Assembly: GCF_014489575.1 (NCBI RefSeq)
Contig: NZ_CP060789.1
Location: 2,666,001 to 2,730,000, forward strand
Source: Tessaracoccus defluvii
GTDB lineage: Bacteria; Actinomycetota; Actinomycetes; Propionibacteriales; Propionibacteriaceae
Reading direction: 5' to 3'
Length of the DNA: 64,000 nucleotides
Part shown: positions 27,276 to 36,180 of the stretch, piece by piece
Layout: each line of letters begins with the position of its first letter
Position numbering within the stretch: the first letter of the stretch is position 1
The notes under the pieces: model-generated
What the model saw: only the letters and a program-made list of their open reading frames with translations
The model's database searches: none
Told to the model about the DNA's origin: nothing
Translations under genes and position numbers: made by a program

Positions 27276-27908
27276 ATGAGCGAACAGAGCGACGTGAACA
27301 CCCGGCGGATCGACCTGTGGGGCGCCGTGCTCCAGTTGTGGGCGCACAAGTGGGTCTGGCTGGCAGTGTTCGCCGTCGTCACCGCCCTCGGCGCCACCTA
27401 CGCGTTGACGCGCCCCACGAACACCATCGCCACCCAGTGGGTCCACCTGACGCTCGCGGACACCGAGAGCGAGGCCGACGCGCTGCAGCAGACCGCGCTC
27501 CTGAGTCCCCTGGCCCTGACCTACGTCGAGTTCGCCTCCACGCCGCCCTACACCGACCGGTTCGTCGAGCAGCACCCTGAGCTGTCCACGCCCGAGGCGG
27601 TCAGAGGTGCGGTCCGGGTGCAGCTGCGCAACGTGACGCTCATGGAGTTCATCGCCACCGGCGAGGACGCCGAACAGCAGGCGACCCTCGCCCGCGACCT
27701 CGCCGCCAGCTTCGTCGAGACGCTCAACGAGACAGAGGACGACCATCTCGTCATGCGTGGCACGCTGCACGGCGATCCGATGCTCGCCGCGTCCTCCTCG
27801 AACAGGAGCATGCTGCTGGGCGGCTCGGTGTTCGGGGCCGCTGCGCTGGCGACGGCAGTGGTCGCCGTCCTCGCGATCCGACGCAGGGACGGACAGCCGG
27901 CCTCGTGA
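27276..27908 (+). CDS. Wzz/YveK-like polysaccharide chain-length regulator
   Basis: 210 residues with two membrane spans (about 25-45 and 178-200) flanking an extracytoplasmic helical region, the layout of Wzz/CapA co-polymerases. No tyrosine-kinase domain is attached, as is common in Gram-positives. Sets the modal length of the polymer together with a Wzy. The stop overlaps the GTG of the polymerase gene (GTGA), supporting joint function. The sequence itself is poorly conserved, so assignment rests on topology and context. Confidence 0.72.
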   Translation: MSEQSDVNTRRIDLWGAVLQLWAHKWVWLAVFAVVTALGATYALTRPTNTIATQWVHLTLADTESEADALQQTALLSPLALTYVEFASTPPYTDRFVEQHPELSTPEAVRGAVRVQLRNVTLMEFIATGEDAEQQATLARDLAASFVETLNETEDDHLVMRGTLHGDPMLAASSSNRSMLLGGSVFGAAALATAVVAVLAIRRRDGQPAS

Positions 27909-29143
27909 CGACGCAGGGGGCAGAGCTGGGCACGAAGTCGCCTCCTCGCCGGGGGCTGCCCGCCACCGCGATCGTGGCGACGCTCCTCGCCGCCGCCGTC
28001 GTCGTCCTCGTCTTCCGCCTCCCGGGTGCGGTGGTGGTCTCCGCGCTGCTTCCTGTCGCGGCTCTCCTGTGCGTCGGGGTGTACCGGCCGCGACGGGACT
28101 CGGCCCCGCTGTGGGTGTTCCAGGGCTGCGCCATCGTCTGCGGCGGCATCGGCCTGGTGTTCGCGCCGGGCACCCCTCCCGCCGTGAACTACGCCACACT
28201 CGCCGTCATCTTCACCCTCTTCGCCCTCGCGCTCCTGGCGACGGGCACGGAGATGGCCGCCGGGCGCGCCGTGATGGGCGCGTTCTACTGGGCCTTCGGC
28301 GCCACGATGCTGATCGGCTGGGCCGAGGTCATCACCGGCTTCAAGCTGCAGTCGATCCTGTACCCCGACGCGGGCAACCTGCTGTACCCGGGACGGTTCT
28401 ACGTGGCCGCCTACTTCCCCAACATCAACGACTTCGGCGTCGTCGTGGCGATGTTCTCGATCATGGCGGTCGCGCGCTTCCTCTTCGACGTCCGTGGCCC
28501 TGTCCGTCAGGTCGCGCGCCTCGCAGCAGCCGCAGCCGGCGCGGTCCTGATCTTCGGCGGCGGGTCGCGCGGCTCCCTGGTGGCCATGCTCGTCGGCTGG
28601 GCCCTGCTGCTCCTCGTCAGCCTGCGGCAGACGCGACGGCGGGCGCTCCCCGCGGCCCCCATCATCGTTGCAGGCTTCCTGGCCATGGCTGTGGCCCTGT
28701 ACGTGTGGTCGCTGCCCGTGATCCAGGACTCCTCCACCAAGGTCCGCGGCGACATCCTGCGCAACACCATCTCTCTGTCCATGGAGTATCCGGCCAGCGT
28801 CTGGTTCGGCTGGGGGCACAACGCCGCCTTCCAGACCGCGGTGAAGGCCGCGTACGCGAACCAGTTGATGGACCCCCACAACGTGCTGCTCGAGATCTAC
28901 TCCTGGTACGGGCTGCCGACGCTGCTCGCCTTCCTGGCGCTGCTGGCAGTCATCGTCTACCGGGGCGTGTGGCTCATGGAGCTGCGCGACCACTGGACCG
29001 CGGTGGTCGCCGTCGTCCTGTTCAGCCTCACCCCCGTGCTGGGGATCGTTCCCTCCAGCTCGCTGCGGTACTACTACCTCTTCGTCCTCGCGGCCTGCGC
29101 CATCGCCGCCCTGTCACCCCGCCAAGGAAGGAACAGCCCGTGA
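27905..29143 (+). CDS. O-antigen polymerase/ligase family membrane protein (Wzy-like), copy 1
   Basis: 412 residues with roughly 11 hydrophobic segments and a larger outer loop around residues 270-310 (YPASVWFGWGHNAAFQTAVK, then DPHNVLLEIYSWYGLP). The H-N-x-x-L-E motif after a G-x-G/N segment is typical of Wzy_C/O-antigen ligase proteins. Would polymerise or ligate undecaprenyl-linked repeat units at the outer face. Coupled by four-base overlaps to the Wzz-like gene before it and the glycosyltransferase gene after it. Confidence 0.8.
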   Translation: MTTQGAELGTKSPPRRGLPATAIVATLLAAAVVVLVFRLPGAVVVSALLPVAALLCVGVYRPRRDSAPLWVFQGCAIVCGGIGLVFAPGTPPAVNYATLAVIFTLFALALLATGTEMAAGRAVMGAFYWAFGATMLIGWAEVITGFKLQSILYPDAGNLLYPGRFYVAAYFPNINDFGVVVAMFSIMAVARFLFDVRGPVRQVARLAAAAAGAVLIFGGGSRGSLVAMLVGWALLLLVSLRQTRRRALPAAPIIVAGFLAMAVALYVWSLPVIQDSSTKVRGDILRNTISLSMEYPASVWFGWGHNAAFQTAVKAAYANQLMDPHNVLLEIYSWYGLPTLLAFLALLAVIVYRGVWLMELRDHWTAVVAVVLFSLTPVLGIVPSSSLRYYYLFVLAACAIAALSPRQGRNSP

Positions 29144-30240
29144 GCCCCCGCATGATCTTCCACGTCCCGTTCGTGCTCGACGAGAATGCCGGCTCGGCAT
29201 CCGGGATCCGGCCCGTGCAGATGCGCAACGCCTTCCGCGATCTGGGCTACGACGTCACCGTCGTGTCCGGACACTCGAAGGAACGGGGCGCCGCCATGCG
29301 CGCCGTGCGCGAGGCCGTGCGTCGGGGCGAGACGTTCGACTTCTGCTATTCGGAGTCGTCGACGATGCCGATGAGCATGACCGACCCGAACCACCTCCCC
29401 CTGCACCCGCTGCAGGACTACGCCTTCTTCCGGGAACTGCGGCGTGCCGGGATCCGCGTCGGCCACTTCCTGCGCGACTTCTACTGGGCGTTCCCCGAGT
29501 ACCGCCGCAGCAACAAGTTCCCCAAGCGCGAGGTCGCCCTGGCCGGCTACCGCTGGGACATGCTGAACTACCCCAGGCACGTCGACCGGCTCTACCTCCC
29601 GTCCGCGGGGATGGGCGCCTACCTGAACCTCCCCGCGTCGCTCCTCGACGAGCTGCCGCCGGGACAGGGCTGGACCGAGCCGACCCCCGGCCCCACCTCC
29701 GGCGTCCACCTCTTCTACGTCGGCGGCGTGGGCCCCCACTACCGGCTCCACCGGTTCGTGGAGGCGGTCCACCTGGCCCGCTCCGGCGGCGTCGACGTCA
29801 CCCTGACGCTGTGCACACCCGTGGACCAGTGGAACGCGGCGCTCCCCGAGTACGCGGAGTGGATCTCCGACGGGATCCGCGTCGTGCAGGGCCACGGCGC
29901 CGCGCTGCGCCCCTACTTCGAGGCCTCCAACGTGGGCGCGCTGATGGTGGAGCCTGAGGAGTACCGGAGCTTCGCCGCCCCGGTGAAACTCTTCGACTAC
30001 CTCGGCGCGGGCAAGCCCGTGCTGGCTTCCGAAGGGACGCACGCCGCCGCGCTGGCCGCCCGCGAGGGCTGGGGCTGGAGCATTCCCTACGACACCACCG
30101 CCATCGCCGACTGGCTGACCCGGGCCGCCGCCGACCCCACCGTGTTGACGGACAAAGCAACCGCCGTTGCCGAGGGACGCCGTCGGCACACGTGGCGGGC
30201 CAGGGCTCAGAAGGTGGCGTCCGACCTCAGCCCGAGGTAG
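29140..30240 (+). CDS. Glycosyltransferase, GT4-like
   Basis: 366 residues. N-terminal IFHVPFVLDENAGSASGIRP fits the acceptor-binding start of GT-B enzymes, then LFYVGGVGPHYRLHRFVEAV at the donor domain, and FAAPVKLFDYLGAGKPVLAS, the typical nucleotide-sugar loop. The GTG at 29140 has AAGGAAGG about 8 nt upstream and overlaps the Wzy stop. The last 34 bp overlap the end of the convergent glycosyltransferase gene. Donor and acceptor sugars unknown. Confidence 0.82.
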   Translation: MSPRMIFHVPFVLDENAGSASGIRPVQMRNAFRDLGYDVTVVSGHSKERGAAMRAVREAVRRGETFDFCYSESSTMPMSMTDPNHLPLHPLQDYAFFRELRRAGIRVGHFLRDFYWAFPEYRRSNKFPKREVALAGYRWDMLNYPRHVDRLYLPSAGMGAYLNLPASLLDELPPGQGWTEPTPGPTSGVHLFYVGGVGPHYRLHRFVEAVHLARSGGVDVTLTLCTPVDQWNAALPEYAEWISDGIRVVQGHGAALRPYFEASNVGALMVEPEEYRSFAAPVKLFDYLGAGKPVLASEGTHAAALAAREGWGWSIPYDTTAIADWLTRAAADPTVLTDKATAVAEGRRRHTWRARAQKVASDLSPR

Positions 30241-31271
30241 CCCGCCAGCGCGTCGGCCGCGGCGCGTCCGTCATGCCAGCGACGGACGAACTCCACGTTG
30301 CGGACCGCCGTCTCCCTGGCCGCGGCCCGGTCGTCGAGGATCCTCTCCATGACCTCGTTCAACGTGTCGGGATCGGCGTCGAACAACGCGGGAGCCTCCG
30401 TCATTCTGGCCCGGACCTCGGGGGCGATGCCTCCCACCAGGATCCGGCCCGCCGCCATGGCCTCGACCGCGGTCACGCCGTAGGAGCCGGTCAGGATCTG
30501 GTCCACGACGATGTCACAGGACTGCACGAGCGCCTTCATCTCGCTGTGGGGCACCGACTCCGGCGACACGTACTCGATCGCGCCGGCAGCCTCGAGCCTC
30601 CGCATCACCGGGTCGACGTACTGCGTCCCCTTGATCGGGGGATTGCGGCGGCTCGGGATGTGGAGGACGCGGGGCACTGCCCGCTCGAGCGCATCGTGCG
30701 GGGCGGCCCACCGGGTCGGATCCATGCTCAGCGGAAGCCACGTCGCGGACGGCTGGTCGAGCAGCAGGTCGGGTGTCGACACGAACAACGGGTAGCCGAG
30801 CCGGTCCGCGGTGTCCCGGTTGAGGCGCGTGGAGGCCGTGAGCGCGTCGCGCCACTCGGCCGGGCCCTCGTTGAAGAACGACCACTTCATCCGCTCGCGG
30901 TGGGCGACGGGATCGCGGACATCGCTGCCGTGGGCGATCAGCGCCATCGTGAAGCCCTGCTTCGCGAGCCACGTGGCGTCCTTCCCGACCGTCGTGGCGC
31001 GGGGCCTGCGGTAGTACGCCTCGTATCCGTCCAGCGCGACATGCGTCACTCCGCGGAGGAGCAGCTTCGAGCGCCACCCCCTCCCGGGCGAGAAGTAGAA
31101 GTCGAGCGGGTGGATGATGCGATGGGCAGGGAAGCCGTAGTGACGCCGACGCACAGGGCCCCGCATGAACGCCCACGCGGACGCGGACGTGTGCCGGTTG
31201 ACGGCCTCGGCCCATTCGTAGGCCTGGCCCGCGTAGTTGGCGGGGCCGATCGCCAGCACCGGGGCGCTCAC
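30207..31271 (-). CDS. Glycosyltransferase, paralogue 3 of a tandem family
   Basis: 354 residues, GT-B-like. Shares with the two upstream genes the start LAIGPANYAGQA, the middle VALDGYEAYY/ALIAHGSDVRDP and the core HIPSRRNPPIKGTQYVDP, followed by DQILTGSYGVTAVEAMAAGR and EFVRRWHDGR near the end. Divergence among the three suggests different acceptor specificity. The GTG start overlaps the previous stop (GTGA). Most diverged of the three in the N-terminal 70 residues. Confidence 0.82.
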   Translation of the reverse strand: MSAPVLAIGPANYAGQAYEWAEAVNRHTSASAWAFMRGPVRRRHYGFPAHRIIHPLDFYFSPGRGWRSKLLLRGVTHVALDGYEAYYRRPRATTVGKDATWLAKQGFTMALIAHGSDVRDPVAHRERMKWSFFNEGPAEWRDALTASTRLNRDTADRLGYPLFVSTPDLLLDQPSATWLPLSMDPTRWAAPHDALERAVPRVLHIPSRRNPPIKGTQYVDPVMRRLEAAGAIEYVSPESVPHSEMKALVQSCDIVVDQILTGSYGVTAVEAMAAGRILVGGIAPEVRARMTEAPALFDADPDTLNEVMERILDDRAAARETAVRNVEFVRRWHDGRAAADALAGYLGLRSDATF

Positions 31272-32317
31272 GACTCCTCCCCTGCGAGTCCCAGGAAGCC
31301 GGAGAGCCGGGCCGCCGATTCCCGCCCGTCATGCCAGCGGCGCACGAAGGCCAGGTTCCGTTCCGCCGACTCCCGCATCGCGTCGCGCTCCTCCACGATC
31401 CGGAGGATCGCGTCCCGTACCCCCGAGGGCGTCGTCTCGACGAACTCGGGTGCCTCCTCCAGGAGGTCCCGCACGTCGTCGAGCGAGCCGACGACGACCC
31501 GCCCGGCAGCCATGGCCTCGACGGCGGCGACCCCGTAGGAGCCCATGAGGATCTGGTCGACGACGACGTCGACGGACTGGACGAGCGCCCGCATCTCGCT
31601 GTGCGGAACCCCTTCCGGCGAGACGTATTCGATCACGCCTGCGGCGTCGAGTTCCCGCAGCGGCGGCTCGATGTACTGGGTCCCCTTGATCGGGGGGTTG
31701 CGCCTGCTGGGCACGTGCAGCACGCGTGGCCGCCGTCGCTCCAGGAGCGGCTGGTCGGAGCGCCACCCGTCGACGTCGATGGTGGTGGGCAGCCACCGGC
31801 CGGACGGCAGGTCGTGGGCCAGGTCGGGTGTGGAGTAGAACAGCGGCAGCCCGCTGCCCTCTGCGATGGCGCGGGTCTCGGCGGTCGACGCCGTCAGCGC
31901 GGCCCGCCAGGCGTCGTCGCCCTCGCGGAAGTAGGAGTGTCCGACACGCGCCAGGTGCGCCTGCGGGTCACGGGTGTCGGAGCCGTGCGAGATCAGCGCC
32001 ACCTGCTTCCCCGCGCGGCGGAGCTGGCGCAGGTCACCGGCCAGCTTTCCCCTGCGCTTGAGGTGGAAGAAGACCTCGAACCCGTCGACGGCGACATGCG
32101 TGGTGCCCCTGAAGAACCGGTTGGACCGGACGGACCTGAGCACGGGGTTGCGGTTGGCGAGGGGGCCGAGCCTGCGGTCGACCGCGAAGTTGAACCCCCC
32201 ACGGTCAGGGGCGAAGGACCACGCATCGGCGGGCAGGTGATCCCGCACAGCCTGGGCCCAGGCGTGCGCCTGTCCCGCATAGTTCGCCGGGCCGATGGCC
32301 AGCCGGGGTCGAGACAT
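31268..32317 (-). CDS. Glycosyltransferase, paralogue 2 of a tandem family
   Basis: 349 residues. Same layout as its neighbours: LAIGPANYAGQAHAWAQAV, THVAVDGFEVFFHLKRRGKL, LISHGSDTRDPQAHLARV, HVPSRRNPPIKGTQYIEPPL, GSYGVAAVEAMAAGRVVVGS and FVRRWHDGRESAARLSGFLG. The ATG has GAGGAGGGG 4-8 nt upstream. Middle gene of the tandem; coupled to paralogue 3. Confidence 0.83.
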   Translation of the reverse strand: MSRPRLAIGPANYAGQAHAWAQAVRDHLPADAWSFAPDRGGFNFAVDRRLGPLANRNPVLRSVRSNRFFRGTTHVAVDGFEVFFHLKRRGKLAGDLRQLRRAGKQVALISHGSDTRDPQAHLARVGHSYFREGDDAWRAALTASTAETRAIAEGSGLPLFYSTPDLAHDLPSGRWLPTTIDVDGWRSDQPLLERRRPRVLHVPSRRNPPIKGTQYIEPPLRELDAAGVIEYVSPEGVPHSEMRALVQSVDVVVDQILMGSYGVAAVEAMAAGRVVVGSLDDVRDLLEEAPEFVETTPSGVRDAILRIVEERDAMRESAERNLAFVRRWHDGRESAARLSGFLGLAGEES

Positions 32318-32376
32318 CCGCCCCTCCTCTCGGGTCAGGGGTCAAGTTAGCACGCACCCCGAAACGGCCCGCGGCG

Positions 32377-33441
32377 TCAGGCGACGGGGGCGCCGGGGAC
32401 CCCGAGGAAGCCCGCCAGCCGCGCCGCCGACTCGCGGCCGTCGTGCCAGCGACGGACGAAAGCCTGGTTGCGCCGCGCCGCCGCCCGGAGCGCCTCCCGG
32501 TCCTCCAGCGTGCGCAGAACCGCCTCCCGCACCGTCGCCGGGGTCGCCTCGACGAGTTCCGGCATCTCCGGCATGAGGCCCTGGACGTCCTGCAGTCCCC
32601 CGATCACGACGCGGCCGGCGGCCATCGCCTCGACGGCCGCCACACCGTAGAAGCCGGCCAGCACCTGGTCGATCACGACGTCGGAGCCCCGCACGAGGTC
32701 GCGCACCTGGCTGTGCGGCACGGCGGACGGCACCTGCACCCGCTCGATGATCCCGGCCTCGTGGAGTTCGTCCAGGACGGGCTCGATGTGGCGGCTGCCC
32801 TTGATCGGCGGGTTGCGTCTGCTGGGCAGGTGCAGCACGCGGGGCCGCTCCCGCTCCAGCAGTTCGCCGTCCCACTCCCAGGCATCGACGTCGATGCACA
32901 CCGGAAGCCAGGTCCCGAACGGCAGATCGTGGCCCAGGTCGGGGGTCGAGTAGAACACCGGCACTCCGCTGCTCTCCGCGTACTCGCGGTTCGCCCGGCT
33001 CGACGAGCTGACGGCGGCAAGCCAGTCCGCGTCCCCCTCCCGGAAGTACGAGTCGGCCACCCGGTCCCGGTGTCCCTCGGGGCTGCGGGTGTCGGTGCCG
33101 TGGGAGATGAGTGCGACCCGCTTCCCTGCGCGCGCCAGCTGGGCGACGTCGCCCGCCAGCTTGCCTCCCTGGCGGAGATGGAAGAAGGGCTTGAAGCCGT
33201 CGACGGCGACGTGGCTGGCGTCGGCGAAGAACCTTCTGGTGCGGAGCCGGCGCAGCAGGGGGTTGCGGTAGGAGTAGCGGCCGACCATCACGTCGACGTC
33301 GAACTGGAAGCCCCCGGGCCGCAGCGGCTGGTGGGAGAACGACCACGACCGGGCCGGGAGGTGGCGGACCACGGCGCCGGCCCACGCGTGGGCCTGCCCT
33401 GCATAGTTGGCTGGGCCGATGGCCAGAGACGGGGTCGGCAC
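32377..33441 (-). CDS. Glycosyltransferase, paralogue 1 of a tandem family
   Basis: 354 residues. SLAIGPANYAGQAHAWAGAV, SHVAVDGFKPFFHLRQGGKL, LISHGTDTRSPEGHRDRV, HLPSRRNPPIKGSRHIEPVL, GFYGVAAVEAMAAGRVVIGG and FVRRWHDGRESAARLAGFLG match paralogue 2 closely. The GTG at 33441 was chosen over a start at 33510 because AGGAGG lies 5-6 nt upstream and the conserved family start follows directly. A 59-bp gap with its own ribosome-binding site separates it from paralogue 2. Confidence 0.83.
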   Translation of the reverse strand: MPTPSLAIGPANYAGQAHAWAGAVVRHLPARSWSFSHQPLRPGGFQFDVDVMVGRYSYRNPLLRRLRTRRFFADASHVAVDGFKPFFHLRQGGKLAGDVAQLARAGKRVALISHGTDTRSPEGHRDRVADSYFREGDADWLAAVSSSSRANREYAESSGVPVFYSTPDLGHDLPFGTWLPVCIDVDAWEWDGELLERERPRVLHLPSRRNPPIKGSRHIEPVLDELHEAGIIERVQVPSAVPHSQVRDLVRGSDVVIDQVLAGFYGVAAVEAMAAGRVVIGGLQDVQGLMPEMPELVEATPATVREAVLRTLEDREALRAAARRNQAFVRRWHDGRESAARLAGFLGVPGAPVA

Positions 33442-33511
33442 GGCTACCTCCTGCTCGCGTGGGCACAAGCTATCACGCGTCCTCGGGGCCCGACCGGCCG
33501 AGGGCCCCACC

Positions 33512-33517
33512 TATACT
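33512..33517 (+). promoter_or_regulatory. -10 box of wzy-like copy 2 (leaderless type)
   Basis: TATACT ending 6 nt before the GTG at 33524, with no Shine-Dalgarno sequence between them. Confidence 0.5.
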
Positions 33518-33523
33518 GAGCGG

Positions 33524-34840
33524 GTGCCTGAACCCCTCCCTTCGCCCCCCGCTGCCACAGCGGAGGATCGGCTGTCCAGGGTGACGAGGCTCCTTCTCTT
33601 TCTGCTGCCGAGCCTGGCGACGGTGGCCCTGTACCTGCCCGGCGGCCTCCTGATGCCGGCGCGACTCGTGATCCTCGCCCTCGCTGGGCTGGCGGTGGCC
33701 GACCTCGTCCGGCGGCCCGGGCTGCTGCGCTCCCCCGTCCTGCTCGTCGCCGTCGGCGCCAGCGCGGTGATCGGACTCTTCGGCGTCATCGGGCTGCTCC
33801 GCTACGGCGGGCACGCCGCCTCGCTCGCGCAGTGGGGCTTCGCGTTGCTGGGCGTCTGCGCCGCGGCCGTCCTCGGCAGGGAACGGCGCGCGGTCAGGGC
33901 GCTGCTGTGGGGCTGGCTCGCGTCCGCCGGCCTCGCGGCGGTGGTCGGGTTCTGGGAGATCGCCACGGCCCGACACCTGCCGGGCAATGCACCGGCCCGC
34001 GAGTACGCCGGCGTGGTCCCGGGCTGGAACGTCATCTCGTCGTTCTTCGACAACCCCAACCTGTATGCCTACCACTGCGTCGTCGTGATTCTGCTGCTGC
34101 CTGCCCTGGGGATGACAGCGCGGCGGCCGCTGACGCGTGCGCTGCCGATCGTGGCTGCGCCGGCGCTCGCGGTGCTGCTGCTGTGGACGTCGGGACGCAT
34201 GGCGATCATCGCCGCGGCCGTGGGCCTTGCCGTCTGTGCCCTGACGCGCCGCTGGTCACGCTGGGTGCTCGCCGCCGCGGTCGCCGCGCTGGCCGCCACG
34301 ATCGCCCTGGATGTGCCGCCCGGCAGGCAGGTGTCCGCCGCGGCGCGGATGCTGATCGAGAACCTCCAGTGGGGCGAGCTGACCTCGTCCGGGGCCCGGC
34401 TGCAGCTGATCAGGGCCGGCGTCTGGATGACGGAGCAGAGCCAGTTCCTCGGGGTCGGTCCCGGCCGATTCGCCGATATGGCCCGCGACCCGGCGAACCC
34501 CCACGTCGCGGAGTTCACCAACCCGCATTTCGGGCTCGTCGAGTTGCTCGCCGAGTACGGGGTCGTCTCGCTGCTCGCCCTCGTCGCCGCCCTCACCGCC
34601 GGAGTGGTCCTCGTCGTGCGGGTCGTACGCAGACCCCTGCCGGCCGACGCGGAGCCCGAGCAGCGTGAGGACCGCACCTTCGCGCACGCCGCGCTGGCGC
34701 TGATCGTCGTCACGCCCCTCCTGTCGGCGATGCACTCGACGTGGCTCTCGCAGCCGCTGACGGCGGTGCAGCTGGGGACCGTCGCGGCCCTTCTCGCACT
34801 GGTCGGTACCTGCTCCTCCCGCAGCGAGGTCGAACCGTGA
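33524..34840 (+). CDS. O-antigen ligase/polymerase family membrane protein (Wzy/WaaL-like), copy 2
   Basis: 438 residues, about 11-12 hydrophobic segments. The periplasmic-loop region has LQLIRAGVWMTEQSQFLGVG, GPGRFADMARDPANPHVAEF and NPHFGLVELLAEYGVVSL; this N-P-H-x-x-L-V-E-x-L-x-E-Y-G block is the Wzy_C signature. The GTG start is leaderless by appearance. The stop overlaps the Wzx start (GTGA). It shares little with the first Wzy-like protein, so one may polymerise and the other ligate. Confidence 0.82.
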   Translation: MPEPLPSPPAATAEDRLSRVTRLLLFLLPSLATVALYLPGGLLMPARLVILALAGLAVADLVRRPGLLRSPVLLVAVGASAVIGLFGVIGLLRYGGHAASLAQWGFALLGVCAAAVLGRERRAVRALLWGWLASAGLAAVVGFWEIATARHLPGNAPAREYAGVVPGWNVISSFFDNPNLYAYHCVVVILLLPALGMTARRPLTRALPIVAAPALAVLLLWTSGRMAIIAAAVGLAVCALTRRWSRWVLAAAVAALAATIALDVPPGRQVSAAARMLIENLQWGELTSSGARLQLIRAGVWMTEQSQFLGVGPGRFADMARDPANPHVAEFTNPHFGLVELLAEYGVVSLLALVAALTAGVVLVVRVVRRPLPADAEPEQREDRTFAHAALALIVVTPLLSAMHSTWLSQPLTAVQLGTVAALLALVGTCSSRSEVEP

Positions 34841-36180
34841 TCGGCCGACTCCGCCAGAAGCTGGCCAACCACGAGTTCCTGCGCCACGTCCTGACGCTGA
34901 TGTCGGGCACGGCCGTGGCCCAGCTCATCCCGATCCTCGCCTCGCCGATCATCTCGCGCCTCTACACACCGGCTGAGATGGGTGTCTTCACCATCTGCAT
35001 GTCGGTCGTGGCGGTCGTCGTGACCATCTCAGCCGGCCGCTACGACCTGGCCATCGTGTTGCCCCGCAAGGAAGAGGACGCGCGGGGGCTGGTCAAGCTG
35101 GCCACGCGCTTCAACACCGTTGTCTGCACCGTCGTGGGCCTGCTGCTCCTCGTGTTCGCCGAGCCCCTCGCGGAACGGATGGGCATCCCAGGCTTCCGCT
35201 GGTGGCTGGTGGCGACGGCGGGCATTTCGTGGGCCTTCGCGCAGGCCTCGGTCTTCAGCTACTGGTGCAACCGTCACAAGGGGTACGGCCTGCTCGCACG
35301 CAACAAGCTCGGGCAGGCTGTGGCCACCACAGGCACCCAGCTCGGGCTGGGTGCGTTGTCCTGGGGCCCGGCCGGGCTGCTCGTCAGCACCTTCCTGGGA
35401 CAGGCGTGGTCGACGGTGAACCTCTTCCTCCGCAGCCGCAAGGAGATCTACAGGCTGCCCCACACCTCCACCCGGCAATTGATGCGCGAGCACAGGAAGA
35501 TGCCGCTGCTGAATGCGCCGACGGCGCTCATGGACAGCGTGCGCACCAACGGGGTCACCCTGCTGATCGGCAACCTGTTCGACAGCGTGGCCGTCGGCCA
35601 CTTCGGCCAGGCCTGGAAGCTGCTGCAGACCCCGGCGGCGCTGATCAACTCGAGCCTGTCGCAGGTCTTCTTCCAGAAGCTGGCGACCGTGGAGCGGGGC
35701 GGGATGCTGCGGATCGTCCGACAGTCAGCGGTGCGGTCCGCCCTGATCGGAGCCGTTCCCTTCACTCTGATCTACTTCCTGTCCCCGCCCCTGTTCCCGA
35801 TCGTGTTCGGCGAACCGTGGGCCATGTCGGGTCTCATCGGCGCGGCGCTGGTGCCGTGGCTGTTCATGAACTTCATCACCTCGCCCATCTCGACCGTCTT
35901 CATCGTGACGCAGCGCCAGGGGACACTGTTCTGGTTCAGCCTGCCCTTCACCGTCACGCCGCTGCTCGTGCTCTGGGCCTACCACCCGACCGTGCTCGGC
36001 GCCGTCACAGCGCTGTCGCTGACCATGACGGTCATGCTGGCGGCGTTCCTCGTGCTGGCACTGTGGGTGTCGTGGGGCTACGACCGTGGTGTCGGCAGGA
36101 AGGCGGACGACGAGGCCGCCGCGGAGGCCGAGGCGGAGGCTGCGGCCGAGGCCGAGCAGCTGGGCGGCCCTACGACGTAG
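34837..36180 (+). CDS. Wzx-type lipid-linked oligosaccharide flippase
   Basis: 447 residues with 12 or so hydrophobic segments of the MATE/MOP superfamily. LMSGTAVAQLIPILASPIIS and RLYTPAEMGVFTICMSVVAV at the N-terminus are standard for polysaccharide flippases. Moves undecaprenyl-linked repeat units from the inner to the outer leaflet. The cytoplasmic C-terminal tail is an Ala/Glu repeat (about 430-443), unusual for the family. Coupled to the wzy-like gene. Confidence 0.87.
   Translation: MIGRLRQKLANHEFLRHVLTLMSGTAVAQLIPILASPIISRLYTPAEMGVFTICMSVVAVVVTISAGRYDLAIVLPRKEEDARGLVKLATRFNTVVCTVVGLLLLVFAEPLAERMGIPGFRWWLVATAGISWAFAQASVFSYWCNRHKGYGLLARNKLGQAVATTGTQLGLGALSWGPAGLLVSTFLGQAWSTVNLFLRSRKEIYRLPHTSTRQLMREHRKMPLLNAPTALMDSVRTNGVTLLIGNLFDSVAVGHFGQAWKLLQTPAALINSSLSQVFFQKLATVERGGMLRIVRQSAVRSALIGAVPFTLIYFLSPPLFPIVFGEPWAMSGLIGAALVPWLFMNFITSPISTVFIVTQRQGTLFWFSLPFTVTPLLVLWAYHPTVLGAVTALSLTMTVMLAAFLVLALWVSWGYDRGVGRKADDEAAAEAEAEAAAEAEQLGGPTT

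Noticed and set aside
27757..29139. Extension of the glycosyltransferase frame back through the wzy-like gene
   Set aside because: A shadow frame; the GTG at 29140 has AAGGAAGG and begins the recognisable fold.
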